Shown one piece after another: positions 11,601 through 24,600 of a stretch of DNA of 64,000 bases. The notes beneath the pieces are model-generated. The model was not told the DNA's origin. It worked only from the letters and a program-made list of their open reading frames with translations, and did no database searches. Numbering within the stretch: position 1 is the stretch's first letter; every line of letters begins with the position of its first letter. The position numbers were made by a program, and so were the translations under genes. The DNA comes from Cranoglanis bouderius (lineage: Eukaryota > Chordata > Actinopteri > Siluriformes > Cranoglanididae). The DNA lies in NCBI GenBank assembly GCA_023630585.1, contig CM042566.1:2413254-2477253 (forward strand), read 5' to 3'.

Positions 11601-14600
11601 AAGAATTTATTCACAAACCAGAAACGTAGCATAGATAGAATTTGATTTAAGACAAATATAGTGAGATATTGATTAAAAAAAATAAAATAAAAGTAATCCT
11701 AGCTGTGTTAATGTAACTGTCTGTGACTGATTGCTGGTCCGTAGGTCAACCTGCGGGCACTGGGAAACAACGAGAGCTATCAAGAACGGCTCTGTCGACT
11801 CGAGGGAGATAAGGAATCGCTTGTGTTACAGGTAAGACGTAGGGGGCCGGCTCTGATGTAAGGCCGTGTGAGTGTGTGCGAGTGTGTGCGAGTGTGTGCG
11901 AGTGTGTGCGAGTGCATAGAGCTTTCTAAAAGTCTGTTCTTATCTCTGTTGTATTGCAAAACTGTGTGTATGAAGTATACTGTATAAATACTGTAAAACT
12001 AATTATGAACTAAATTATGCACCAAATTATCATACAATTGTCTCAATTTGATGACAAAATGTGTTCTATTCCCAAATATCATTAATTAATTCATTCACTC
12101 ATTTATTTATAATGTACTCATTAAAATAATGACACTTCTCAACAAAATTACTCAAGGAATGTAGGTATGAAGCTGGATTTTATCTGATCATTTGAATTTC
12201 ATGACAGATTTGCTAGTTTGATTATGGTTTTCATAAGCTCAAGGTTTTTATTATACGCGATTTATTTTTTAATCGATGTATTACATCTTAATGCATTAAA
12301 TTAAATGCATGCATTTGTTTGTTTCCTATTTATTTATTTGCTTGTTTATCGTGTAAAAGTTGAATCAGCTAAATTATTTAAGCAATGTGGGTATGAAGCT
12401 GGCTTTTATCCAGTTTTTTTTTCAATTTCCTGACAAATGTGTGTGTGTGTTTTACTCCCGGTTTATATATGGACAAATGTCTTTTTAAAATTGTCTTTCA
12501 TTTGTATAATTTTATTTACCTTTTACTTTGTAATTAAATTGTATCTCTTATTTACCCAGGTGATTCCCAGTGATGATAGAATGCCTTTCTCCTTGCTCAA
12601 AGTAGTCACGAGTATTAACAGTAATGATGGTTGATGGCTGATGATTATGAATGTGCTCATAGGAAGCAATTTTGTGATTCGTCTGGTAATCCTGAACGTT
12701 AGCCAGATCGTGTAACACAGTGGTGTGAAGCTAGGCTTTGGCAGGAAGGCTGTCCTTCCTCCTCTTCTCTGTCACATGCTTGAATGGTTGAGTAAAATGC
12801 CTCTGCACTCAGGCCAAGTGCTAGAAACCTACATGACAGGCAATCCATCAGCTTTCTGAACACAATTTTAGTTTTTTTTTCTGATTTGTGATTATAATGT
12901 TGCGGCCATAATCATAATCCTCCAGGCCTCAGTTTTGCTTGCTCAGGATTATCAGCTCAGACTGTAGTCCACTGTTTCGAAACTCTGAAGACTTGGACTT
13001 GGTAGTGCTGCTTTGGATTACTATGTATAGACAAGTGTATACACAACTGGTGAAGGGCAAATCTAGACTAAAAGCATTTGTTATTTATTATTTATGTTAT
13101 ATGTGAATGCTAGGAAAAGGGAGGTATTGGTATTGAGCAGGGAGTCCAGTTTGTTTTGTGTAAGTCATGGAAGATTTACAGCTTTGAGATTAAATACTAA
13201 GGTTGGTTGCTCTTGCCCTCTCCCTCCCTCTCTCTCCCTCTCTCTCTCTCTCTCCCTCTCTCTCTCTCTCCCTCTCTCTCTCTCTAACTCACTATACAAA
13301 CACACACAGGTGAGTGTGCTGACAGACCAGGTAGAGGCTCAAGGAGAGAAGATCAGAGACCTGGAGAATTCCCTTGAAGCGCACCAGCTCAAGCTAAACT
13401 CCACCGAAGAAATGCTGCAACAGGTACAACGAACATTAATTACTACAGCTTCACGATTGCAAATGTGTAAGAATTCATGGGAGAACTTGTATAAAAAGTT
13501 CAGATTGGTGAAGTTTAAAACAGAGGTGTTAGGTTTTCTTGGTTGCTTGATTTCGTGGAATTGTGATGTGACAAAGCAAACGTAAGTCATTCATTTCTAA
13601 TGAGCGCTCGAGTGAATCTTGGTGAAGTGGGCGGGGAATAAAAAATATATAAGCGGATAAAAAAATAGTTTAACCTTGTGAACTGTAAATGAGAAGAAAA
13701 GCGATGTGGCATTGTTAGATTTCATATTTTTGTCTTGACTGGTTAACTATCCTTTATTGTTTTTTTTTTTTTGGGGGGGATTGGGGGGTATTTGTTCCTA
13801 CTCGCAGATCCTGAACCAGTTTGGGGCATGAAGTGTTTGCTTTACCCAAAGGCATTAACACTCCAAACAGAAACCAATAATCAGGAAGAGCAAACATAAT
13901 ATTTGCCTCTTTCTTCCACCAGTAGACCTTAATATATTGCACTTTCCTAAACAATGTTTATTTTAGTTTCTTGTATGTTTTTAGCAGTAAGACTAATTTG
14001 TGGTCATTTTGCAGTGGTTCTGTAGCTGTGGAAGCTGCTACCCAGAAAACAATTGCAATGCTTGTTTGTGACCAATATAGAACAAGTCAATGCCCAAAAC
14101 TGCTGCTGGCATGAACGGCATAACTCCAGCGCCAACACTATGGACAGATAGCTCCGCCCCTAACCCTACCCTTCATTTTTGTTACATTTTTATAAAAAAA
14201 TAGGGTTGTGTGATTTTATTATGAATTTAGTAGTTGTAAAGCCAAAGTAACAAAGTCCCAAATTTCTTTCTGAGGATAGATAAAATATACCCATCCCTCC
14301 ATCTGTATCTCTGTCCATCCATCTGTCTATCTGTACAACGCTCTGTCTGTTCGTCCATCCATCTGGCTGATGGTTTGTCCGTCCATAACTCCGCATGACT
14401 TTCTCTATGTCCACCTGTCTGTCTGTCTATTTGTTTGTACCTACGTTTGTCTGTCCATCCCTTCATCTGCCAGTCTGTATGTCTGTCTGTCCAACTGTCT
14501 GTCTGTACATACGTCTGTCCGTTCGTCCATCCATAACTCCGTCTCTCTGTCTGTACGACTGTCTGTCCATCTATCTGTATGTCTGTATGTCTGTCTATCT

Positions 14601-17278
14601 ATCTGTAACCACCTTCTACTACTTGAAGACGCATCTACATTCTTGTTCCTTAATGTGTTTTTTTTTTATCATTAATGGTTCTAACTCAGATTTTTAAGTG
14701 GGTAGTTAGAACCTTATGTGAAAGAGAAACCCTCTCTTTTAGTATTCTAGAGTGACAAAACAAAGACTCTTTTAAAAAGGATGACTAAAGAGTTGTTGGA
14801 AAGCTAAGTGTTCTAAGCTATCTAAATGTGTTCTACTTGAGATCCTCACTATGCACCATGTTGTCAGGTTCTACTTAGAATGTTTCAAATTAATGGGATT
14901 AATCTTTGAGTGTACTACCTTAGCAGTGTTTTTTTTTCCTGTAGCTCTTGTTTAGAGTTGAAAAATCTCATGGATAATGAACCTTAAAGCAAACTCTGTG
15001 AATCAGACTTTGTTGTTTGCCGTTGCAGACTGTTTAGTCTGTCTGTCTACTTGCTGTTTACCATCAACTCTTTTTAAAGCTTGTCTTTCTTTTTCCACCA
15101 TGCTTCTGTTACATTCTCTCCATAACATTATTGTTAATGTTCATCTTCCCCATTACATGTTCCTCCTACCTGTTCCTCCTGTGCACTTCCATTTCTCTTC
15201 ACAAGAGGAAATACCACAAGGCCAGGCCTCACATTGCCTTGACAACACAAATATTTGACAGGGTTGTGGGATACATTTGGTTTGTGCCCAGTCTTGATGG
15301 TGTGGTCTGGCCAGGTAAGCTGAGCTTCAGCCTCAGGGTTTCATCAGCCAGACTTAGAGGAAATGAGAGAAGATTATGAGCAAGAAGAGAGAAATGGGCA
15401 GAAAAGATCCAAAGTGCACAAAGCAAAATGAAGTGATTATCGAGACATTCCAATGGCACTGACAGCTTTCAAAGGATTTGAAAACACTGATTAGAAAGAC
15501 ATTTACTCAAGGACCAGAATTTAAAATCTGCATGAAATGACTTAAGTGCTGTGATTTGACTCTTTATGTTGGCATATACAGGTGCATCTAAAAAAAATAT
15601 GGAATATTGTGGAAAAGTTCATTTTTTTCCGTAATTTAATTCAAAAAGTGGAACCTTTCATATATTCTGGATTCATTACACATAAAATTAAATATGTCAA
15701 TCCTTTTTTGCTTTAATGTTGATGATTATGGCTTACAGGTCATGGAAATCAAAAATCCAGTATCTCAAAATATTAGGATAAACAATTTATAATACAGAAA
15801 TGTCGACCTTCTGAAAAGTATGTTAATTTATGCACTCAATACTTGGTCGGGGCTCCTTTTGCACGAATTACTGCATCAGTGCGGTGTGGCATGGAGGCGA
15901 TCAGCCTGTGGCACTGCTGAGGTGTTATGGAATCCCAGGTTGCTTTGATGGCGGCCTTCGGCTCGTCTGTATCGTCGGGTCTGGTGTCTCTCATCTTCCT
16001 CTTGACAAAATTCAGGTCAGGCGAGTCGGCTGGCCGATCAAGCACAGTAACACCATGGTCATTAAACTAGTGACTAGTAGTTTTGGCTCTGTGGGAGGGG
16101 CCAAGTCCTGCTGGAAAAGGAAATCAGCATCTCCATAAAGCTCGTCAGCAGACGGAAGCATGAAGTGCTCTAAAATCTCCTGGTAGACGCTGCATCGACT
16201 CTCGACTCGAGAAAACACAGTGGACCGACACCAGCAGATGACATGGCACCCCAAATCATCACTGACTGTGGAAACTTCACACTGGACTTCAAGCAACTTG
16301 GATTCTGTGCCTCTCCACTCTTCCTCCAGACTCTGGGACCTTGATTTCCAAATGAAATGCAACATTTACTTTCATCTGAAAAGAGGACTTTGGACCACTG
16401 AGTTTTGAGTAAAAAGGTGTTTTGAGTTAATTAGCTGATTAGAGTCTTCTCAGGTCCACATTGCTGTATTATTCTTGGTATAATCCTTTATTCTAATATT
16501 TTTGAGATACTGGATTTTTCCAGTATCTCATTTCCATGTAAGCCGTAATCATCAAGATTAAAACAAAAAAGGCTTGAAATATTTCACACTACATGTAATG
16601 AATCTAGAATATATGAAAGTTCCACTTTTTTAAATTAAATTACAGAAAAAAATGAACTTTTCCATGATATTCAATTTTTTTTAGATGCACAAAACAAGAA
16701 AGGATAATTTTGTACATGTCCCTTAGTGTTATGGATGGGGTAGAAATGATAGTATACATTCTTAAAAAAAGGGGGGAGGGGGTAATTAAAAACATATACT
16801 ACCCCCCCCCCCCAAAAAAAAATAAATAAATAAATAAATAAAAATATAAATTAAAAATTTCTGAAAGATTTAATTGCACATTTCTGTTTTATTTGTGTTA
16901 CTTTTTTGAAAAAACACTGTTCCTGATTGAATCTACAGCTTTCTCTTGACTGATGGGAAGCATTTTAGAGATGTGGTCATTATGAGGTTTGGCCTCTAAA
17001 AGTCAATCCGCTCCCAGTGACATAGCCTTAATATTTTCCATGTGCAGTCTCTAAATGGCACGAGACTTGCTCAAAAGTGAGCTTCCCAATCCGGGACAGC
17101 GCATGACAAATGCACGGCTGTTAAAATCACCTTCAGGCCAGTCAGCATCTGCTTTTAAACAGATGGGTTAAAGTTCAAAATATTGTTTTTGTCACCGGTA
17201 CTGAGTGCGTTTTCTACCAGATTAAATCTTTATTTCTTTCCTAACTTCTTTAGAGTGTTTTGGAGACACTTTACTGCA

Positions 17279-17324
<46 letters not shown>

Positions 17325-17678
17325 TGTCCCTCTCTCTCCCTCTCTCTCCTGTGTCATACAGTTGGAGAGAGGGGAAGTAAATATAGCCTTCATAGTCTGT
17401 GTATATTTAGCCAACGTGAAGCAGAAGCTCAACAGAGTTGAGGGGATTTTGTTTGAAGACACGTTGAGTAAAAGGTTTCACATCTGGGTTCGTATGTGTG
17501 TGTGGGATTGTCTAGGAGCTACTGAGCAGGACTGCGCTCGAGTCGCAGAAACTAGATCTGATGGATGAGGTTTCCTATATGAAACTGAAGCTGGTGGGCA
17601 TGGAGGAGAGGCAGAATCATAGCGCCGATAGACAACACAAAGCTGAGGTATTGTACTGCTCTGGATGCTGTAGATGTA

Positions 17679-17741
<63 letters not shown>

Positions 17742-18424
17742 TAATTGTTTTTATTTAAACAATCACAGCATACGTTCTTGTCCATATATAGTTACAGTTC
17801 ATGTTGTGGAATGTGAACTGTAAAACAGGTTAATTTGTATTTTCACTTACACCTTATTGGCTATAGTTATCGTTCCCTCTCCAGCCTCTCTTTCATTCTC
17901 TTTCTCTTGTCGAAAGAAAAGTAGCAACAAAGAAACCACAAAAGCGTGAACTCCTCTGTCATGAAAATGTCAGCAAACTTAAAGCTAAAGCTTTACCTCG
18001 GACTGGAGACTCCTTCCCTAAATGTTAAATAAACATCTCCTTACAGAAAATCACCATATCGACAATTACGTACATTTTTAATCTGTTTATATGTAGAAAC
18101 GATAACATATTAGAAGGAGCGCATTAATACTGCCAGAGCTGCCGTTAACACCTTCTGACCAATCAGATATGATAATGCAACAGCACTCTGGTATAAATAT
18201 GTTTAGGAACAGCATGTACAGCACATATCAGTCGTATTTCTTCCCCATAACCACATGGGTTTGGGTTTAAATCCCATTCATAATTCACAAAAAAGACTGA
18301 ATAGTATTCATAAAAGGGATGCGACAGGAATAAGATGGTTGTTGTGACGTTTCATATTTTTACTCAACATAAAAAAGTGAATTTATGCTTGTTAGAGGAT
18401 GCAGTACCCTGATATTCGACAAAT

Positions 18425-18459
<35 letters not shown>

Positions 18460-18621
18460 ACAATCTATTTGTAACAACTAATTTTCGGGTTTTCGTACAC
18501 TAATTACAGTTCTGCAAAATGAAAGCTTACGTGTCAGATGTAATTACTGGGTTAGCAGGGGGAGCTAGTGTTTGTTGATGTAAAATATACCATGCCTTCG
18601 GCTTTGTGGCAAGTGCGTGTA

Positions 18622-18655
<34 letters not shown>

Positions 18656-21600
18656 ATGTTGACTCAAGGGTCCAACTGAACAAATTAGTGCTACACCCAT
18701 GTTATAGTGTTACAGCAACAAACATTACATCATCACATAACATAACTCCTAAACTCAAAAATGTGATGATTTCTGGTTATATCGACTGCTTATGGGTCAA
18801 ATTTGACAACGTAGCACTACATTCACAGTAAATTCACTACAGTAATCACAGCAAATGCACTAAATTCTCAGCGCCTTTATATAAAACTGATTACGGACTG
18901 TATAAATACAGATTTGTATGTCTAATGTAATATTTTGACCAATTTGGCTGCTCTTAAAAAAATTAGTGAGAAAATGACAATGTAATTGACTCTTACTTGA
19001 GTCTTACTGAAATTCCACTCATGTTGATCTGTGACAAATGAAAAGCTAATTTATTATCAGTAAACAAGCTAGTAAGATATCAGGGCATGACATTTTCCCC
19101 AAATTTCAGATCTATCTCTATTTATTGAACCTGAAATTTTTAATAACGCTAAAGGTGTAGAGATTTTTACTAACATATTGTATCAAGCCAGTATTCATAA
19201 TGAATTATACATACGTTTATATCATGTTATATAGTGTATATAGTGCAAATTCTCATATTTAAGTATTGTTATATGAATAACACTCTATACGTTGTGCTGT
19301 TTTAGGAAAATAATCAACGACAGGGTGGTGTGATGAAGCAGAGTTACAGTTTCCACCCCGGTGTTGATTAATTTCCTATAACAGCACGTCCTGAAGTGTT
19401 TTATTCCTTTTATACCACAACAATTTAATTATTTTTGCAACAGATCACGCTTTTTATCCATTTATAGTTATTTTTAATATTGTGAAACTAGTCTCTCTTT
19501 TCTCTCTCTTGAAGTTAATAATGAAGTTAATTATTTTTTTTATTTTATTTTTTTTCGGAAAACTTAAAGTTACAGCTTTACCCCTGACCGGTACAAAGTG
19601 CTGACACTGGTGACTCCTTCCATAAATGTTAAATAAACAGGTTTCTCTTATAGAAAACTTCACCATGTTGTTTAATAACAGCTTTAAAAAAAAAAAAAAA
19701 AATGCGTTTATTGTTATGTAGCTCATTCACCATACAAGTCCCTGTGAATGAGCTGTTACTATAGAAACGATAAAGTATTAGAACGAACGCATTAATTTAA
19801 ACCTGAGCTGCTCTTATAGACAATTAATCAACACCTTCTGACCAATCAGAATCGTGAACCGAACAGCGCTGTGGCATAACGTGTGTGCCTATTTTTTCTT
19901 AGAATAATTTAGATATATAACATTATAACACATTATGTAATCCTCTTGCTTTGAAGTGTTATGCATATAACTACTTAATTCCAGGTATTATAGGGTATAG
20001 TAGACTATGTACAGTATATAATGCATTTATAATGCACTTTATTCATAGGAAGGGTTGCAAGATCTTAGTAATGTCTAGAATGTTAATTCTTACAGTATAT
20101 AGTAAGTTGCTTTATTCTACGTAGGTTATATTAATGATTTGAAACGACATGTTCAAGGGGAACGTTAATTACAGCTATACAAGCATGCTGTTAATGCAGA
20201 TCTCTATTTTAACCTGAATTAAAATGCTACACAAAAGAAACTAATCTGTCCCACTCCTCTGACAACTGCTGGACTGACTGGCTCTAATCTGGCTCACAAC
20301 ATTCCCCTGACATGCCATGCTTCACCCGTGAGCAGCGGCCCTCCCACCGCGGCCCTCTCTGCTGCAGTCTATAGATAGCAATCATATGTCAGCCATCTCA
20401 TCTGCTGTGTTTTTCTGCCAGGCTATCACATGATACTTCCTTCCCTTACATGCCAGTCATTGCTTAATCGTTGTTTACGCTAGTTCGAATGCTGAACTCA
20501 ACCTTACAGCGTTGGTTATTCTATTCAGTTTTGATTATCATGTTTCACTTTTCCATTTTCCATTTAAGGCTCATTTCCTTTTACATTTTACACTAAACAA
20601 AGGGCCCTATATTTGAGTCCTTACCTTGCAGAATTCAGGCCAGTGACCTGTTTATTTTGGCTGGAGGGCATGATTTTGCAAGGACGTGCCAGTGGCAGTA
20701 CCTTTGCTGCCTTTCCTTGCTCCTTCTGCATGGTATTTTCTCCATTCTAGCTTAATAAATGTACCACAGAGTGAAATGATCCTGAAATGTTCCAGCCTGT
20801 TAAATTTAACGAAGTAAAAAAAAAGCAGATCTGCTTACACAAAGACATGGACACATATACACTACAGTTACACTTCGCCGCTTGGTTGCTTCTCTGATTA
20901 ATCCCCTCTTTACCCAGTCCCTGACTTTCGGTAGATGGTCTCCTCTAGGCAGACTCACAGTTACGTAATATTCTTTCTGTTGCTTTATGGATTTAATGTC
21001 ACTCTGTGAGACGTTTAAAAGTTGTGATAAATATATTTTTTATAACCAAAACCTGGATTCGCTTTGACATCTCATTCCTCCTGTTCTTCCAGGAAAAGGT
21101 GTATTTATATTGAGAACGTGTGACACTTTAATTGCAGACCAATTTTGTCACTTTGGACTAATTTAGGGGGATCACGGCAACTTTTTCGTTTAATTCATTC
21201 ATTTTTCTTCAGTAAGCACTTTATCCTGGTCAGGATTGTGGTGGCTTTGGCCTCTATCCATGGAACGCTGTGTGCAAAGTGGGAGAATTCATCCAAATTT
21301 ACATACACATTCACCCCTAGGGGCAGTTTAGCATGGCCAATATGCCTAACATGTTTTTGGGAAGTGGGAGGAAACCAGAGAACCCAGAAGAAATCCACAA
21401 GGACACAGGGAGAACATGAAATACTTCACAAAGACAATAACACAAGAGCTGTGAAGCAGCATCGTTACCCACTGCACCAATTTTTACTTTAATCTTTTAT
21501 TTGTGAATAATTATGCAAACTATATTGCTTTTTCCTCCCATTTCAATATTATGGGCTATTTTGTCTAGATTCATGATATAAAATCTGAATTAAGTCCAAT

Positions 21601-24600
21601 TCAGTTTCCACTACAAAATGTTGACAAGTTTAAAGGGGGATGAACGCTTATGCAAGCCACCGTACAATACTGTCTTGTACCCTTTACATGTGTTCTGAGT
21701 TTAATTTCCGTCTGTCTTCCTTTTATCGTTCCCTGTCCGGTTCTTCCCCTCTGCCAGAGCGTAGTGAATCTGATTAGCGAGCTCCAGGAGCAGATGTGTA
21801 GGATTCAACAAGAGCTTTCTTGTAAGATCCAGGAGAAAAAAGCTACAGAGATCCAGGAGGATGAAGACACTGATACTGACGCTTCGCTGAATGAATCAGC
21901 CGAGGCTGAAGAAACGTCTGCGGAGGAGCAGAGCTCTGGAGATTTAAGTGCTGAGGAGCTCTGTCACTGTGGGAGAGAAAGTGTAGGCACTGAATGCACC
22001 TGATTGATTTGTAAAGCTCCATTATTTGACAGCTGGACTTTGGTCTAAAACGTGAAACCTGCTTGTAAACCTGGCCTTTGCTCGTATGACATTTGCTGAC
22101 TGATATTATTGCGTAATGTTTGGTGACTCTGTAATAGTATTCACAGTGCGCTTAGTGATTCATGCTTGATGTAACATCTTAACATGTGTTGTGGGTTTTG
22201 GTCTGTGGGCTGGGAATAAATCTAACAGACTACATGCATGGGACTGTTTTAATTTAAGAGCTGAGTGATTTTTACGCTGCTTTGTTAAATAATTTAAAGT
22301 CACTGAACTTTTCTTTTTTTAACACATTTTACTTTAGCTTTAATATACATTCGATTTGCATTTATTGTTTTTTTTTTCTTTTTAGTTATTTTACAGAAAG
22401 GAATAATGACTTTGAGTCAATATTTATTACTCATGAATATATTACAACATCTCAGAAAAATCATTTATGATGTGAAATGTGGTGAAAAAGTTGTTTTGTG
22501 ACATCATTTATGGTACCTTATAGATTTATTAACATGCATTGATTTATTAAAATGAGCAAAAAAGTATATGCATTAAAATAATTATTTTAAAAAAAGATAA
22601 TTATTTGTAATTGCAATTATATACCTTTCAGAAACAGCCATATAGAATAAAATATGAATATAAAAATGCTTAAATTAAATAAGAAATATATTCAAATATT
22701 TTTTTTTTTCGAGTGTTGTGACATCATATGCGATACCTTACATAATTAATGACACTCTTCAATAAAATGAGCGAAATGTATTTTAATATTTTATTTATTT
22801 TAATAAATAACAATTAGTGAGTGATATTTTACGTTTAAACATACAAGCATGTGTGGTGTGTTTTTTTTTTTTTTTGTCATATAAACCTTCAAAACGATCA
22901 CTTGCATGGAATCACTATAATTGTTGCTCTGAGAGACTGAGATAAACATCATTCTTTTTATTTATTTATTTATTTATTTATTTTGGTGAACAGAGCTTGC
23001 TTCAGGAACTGAGGTTGCTCAGAAATAAAGTGGAGGAACTTGAGGATGAAAAGTCGCAGTACGAGAGAAAACTCAAGGCTACAAAGGTACTGCTACAGAA
23101 ATGCATATCACCAATTACGTACCCTTGGTGTGACCTTCACATAAACGAATGAATCTTCCTCTTTTCAGCACACACTTCCTATGAGGCCTCTTCACCTCAT
23201 TGTTTCACAGCTGTACTTATTATCAGTTCCGTTCACAACCTAACAGTCAACATCCTATTGACCCTGTCAAATTCATGTGGAAAAGAAAATCCTGTCATAA
23301 TTGGGGATCCTACTAATACATGGGAAAAAGAAGTTTGGTAACACTTTCCATGCCATGTTCTGCCAAATTTAAAATGCTGTATTTGTAATGAACTATGAAC
23401 ACATTAAAATTCCTTATGAAAATACACTTCACCATAGCTCATAATAGTTATAAATGTTCATAAGTAATTATGACACTATGAATATATTTATAGGTGTATA
23501 TATACAGTATATATATGTTATATATATATATGGCCTTCAGAAAGTGTCACTAAATGTTCCACTTTTAGCAAATAAAATTAAAACGAGTCATTCTGCGAAA
23601 CTAAAATCGTCCCTCTCTACATGTTTAGTATACTCACTTAGCTTTTTCCTTTAATCTCTCTTTATTTTTTATTCCTCTATTTTTTGGTCTCTCTGTCCTT
23701 TTTCTTTACTTCCTCCTTCCTGTAGCTGTCCATCTCTTATTCTCTTCACGCATGTTACCAGTCTCTAATGACTCAGTTGTCGAGTCTGAGGCTGACGGTG
23801 AAGCAGCTACAGGTAGAAAGGCAGCATTGGGAGGAGCGCAACAGGAACCTTCTCCCACCTACTCCACCTACTCGTTCCTTCACTTCTACCTTTTCTTTCG
23901 TTCTCCCTCCAGAAAAACCTCCACCTTCTCACTTCTTTACCTTCTCAAACCCCATCATTTTCCTTCTTCACTGTCCTTGTTACCCCTCTACCCTTCCCTC
24001 CAGTTGACCACATCTCTCCCTCCTCATTCCTCCTCCACTTATTCTCTAACCACTTCCATCCATTCACTCCATCTTTATAGCTTCCCTCACCTTCTCTACC
24101 TCCTTATTGCATGCTTAGGTCTTTGGTTTTAACCAACCAAATTCATTCCTACACTCCTCCCTACCCTCTCCTACCTCCTTGTTTCTTCAATCCTGCATTC
24201 TCTTTCCTCCTATTATCTCCTCACCCTTATGCCACCATCGTCTCAGCCCCATTTCTTCTTCTCCACATCCTCTCTCTTTTCCCCCAAACTATGTCATTCT
24301 CATATCCTCCTTTGCATTTATACACCCATCTTCTTCACCACCTCACTTGTTTTTTTTCCTCCTACCTAAACTGCTCTAAACCCTCCACTTGCTCACTCCC
24401 ACCATCCTCAATTCCTTTCTTGCTTTTTATCTCCCATTATATCCACCACATCACCCACTCCCTTCCTTCATCTCATCTTTTTCCATCACCTCCACCACCT
24501 TGCTCCTTTACCTTCACATGTTCTTTCCTTCCACCACATCCAGCTCCTTTCTCACCTTTGCAAACTTGTTGTTCCATCACTTCCAGCTCCTATCCTCTGC

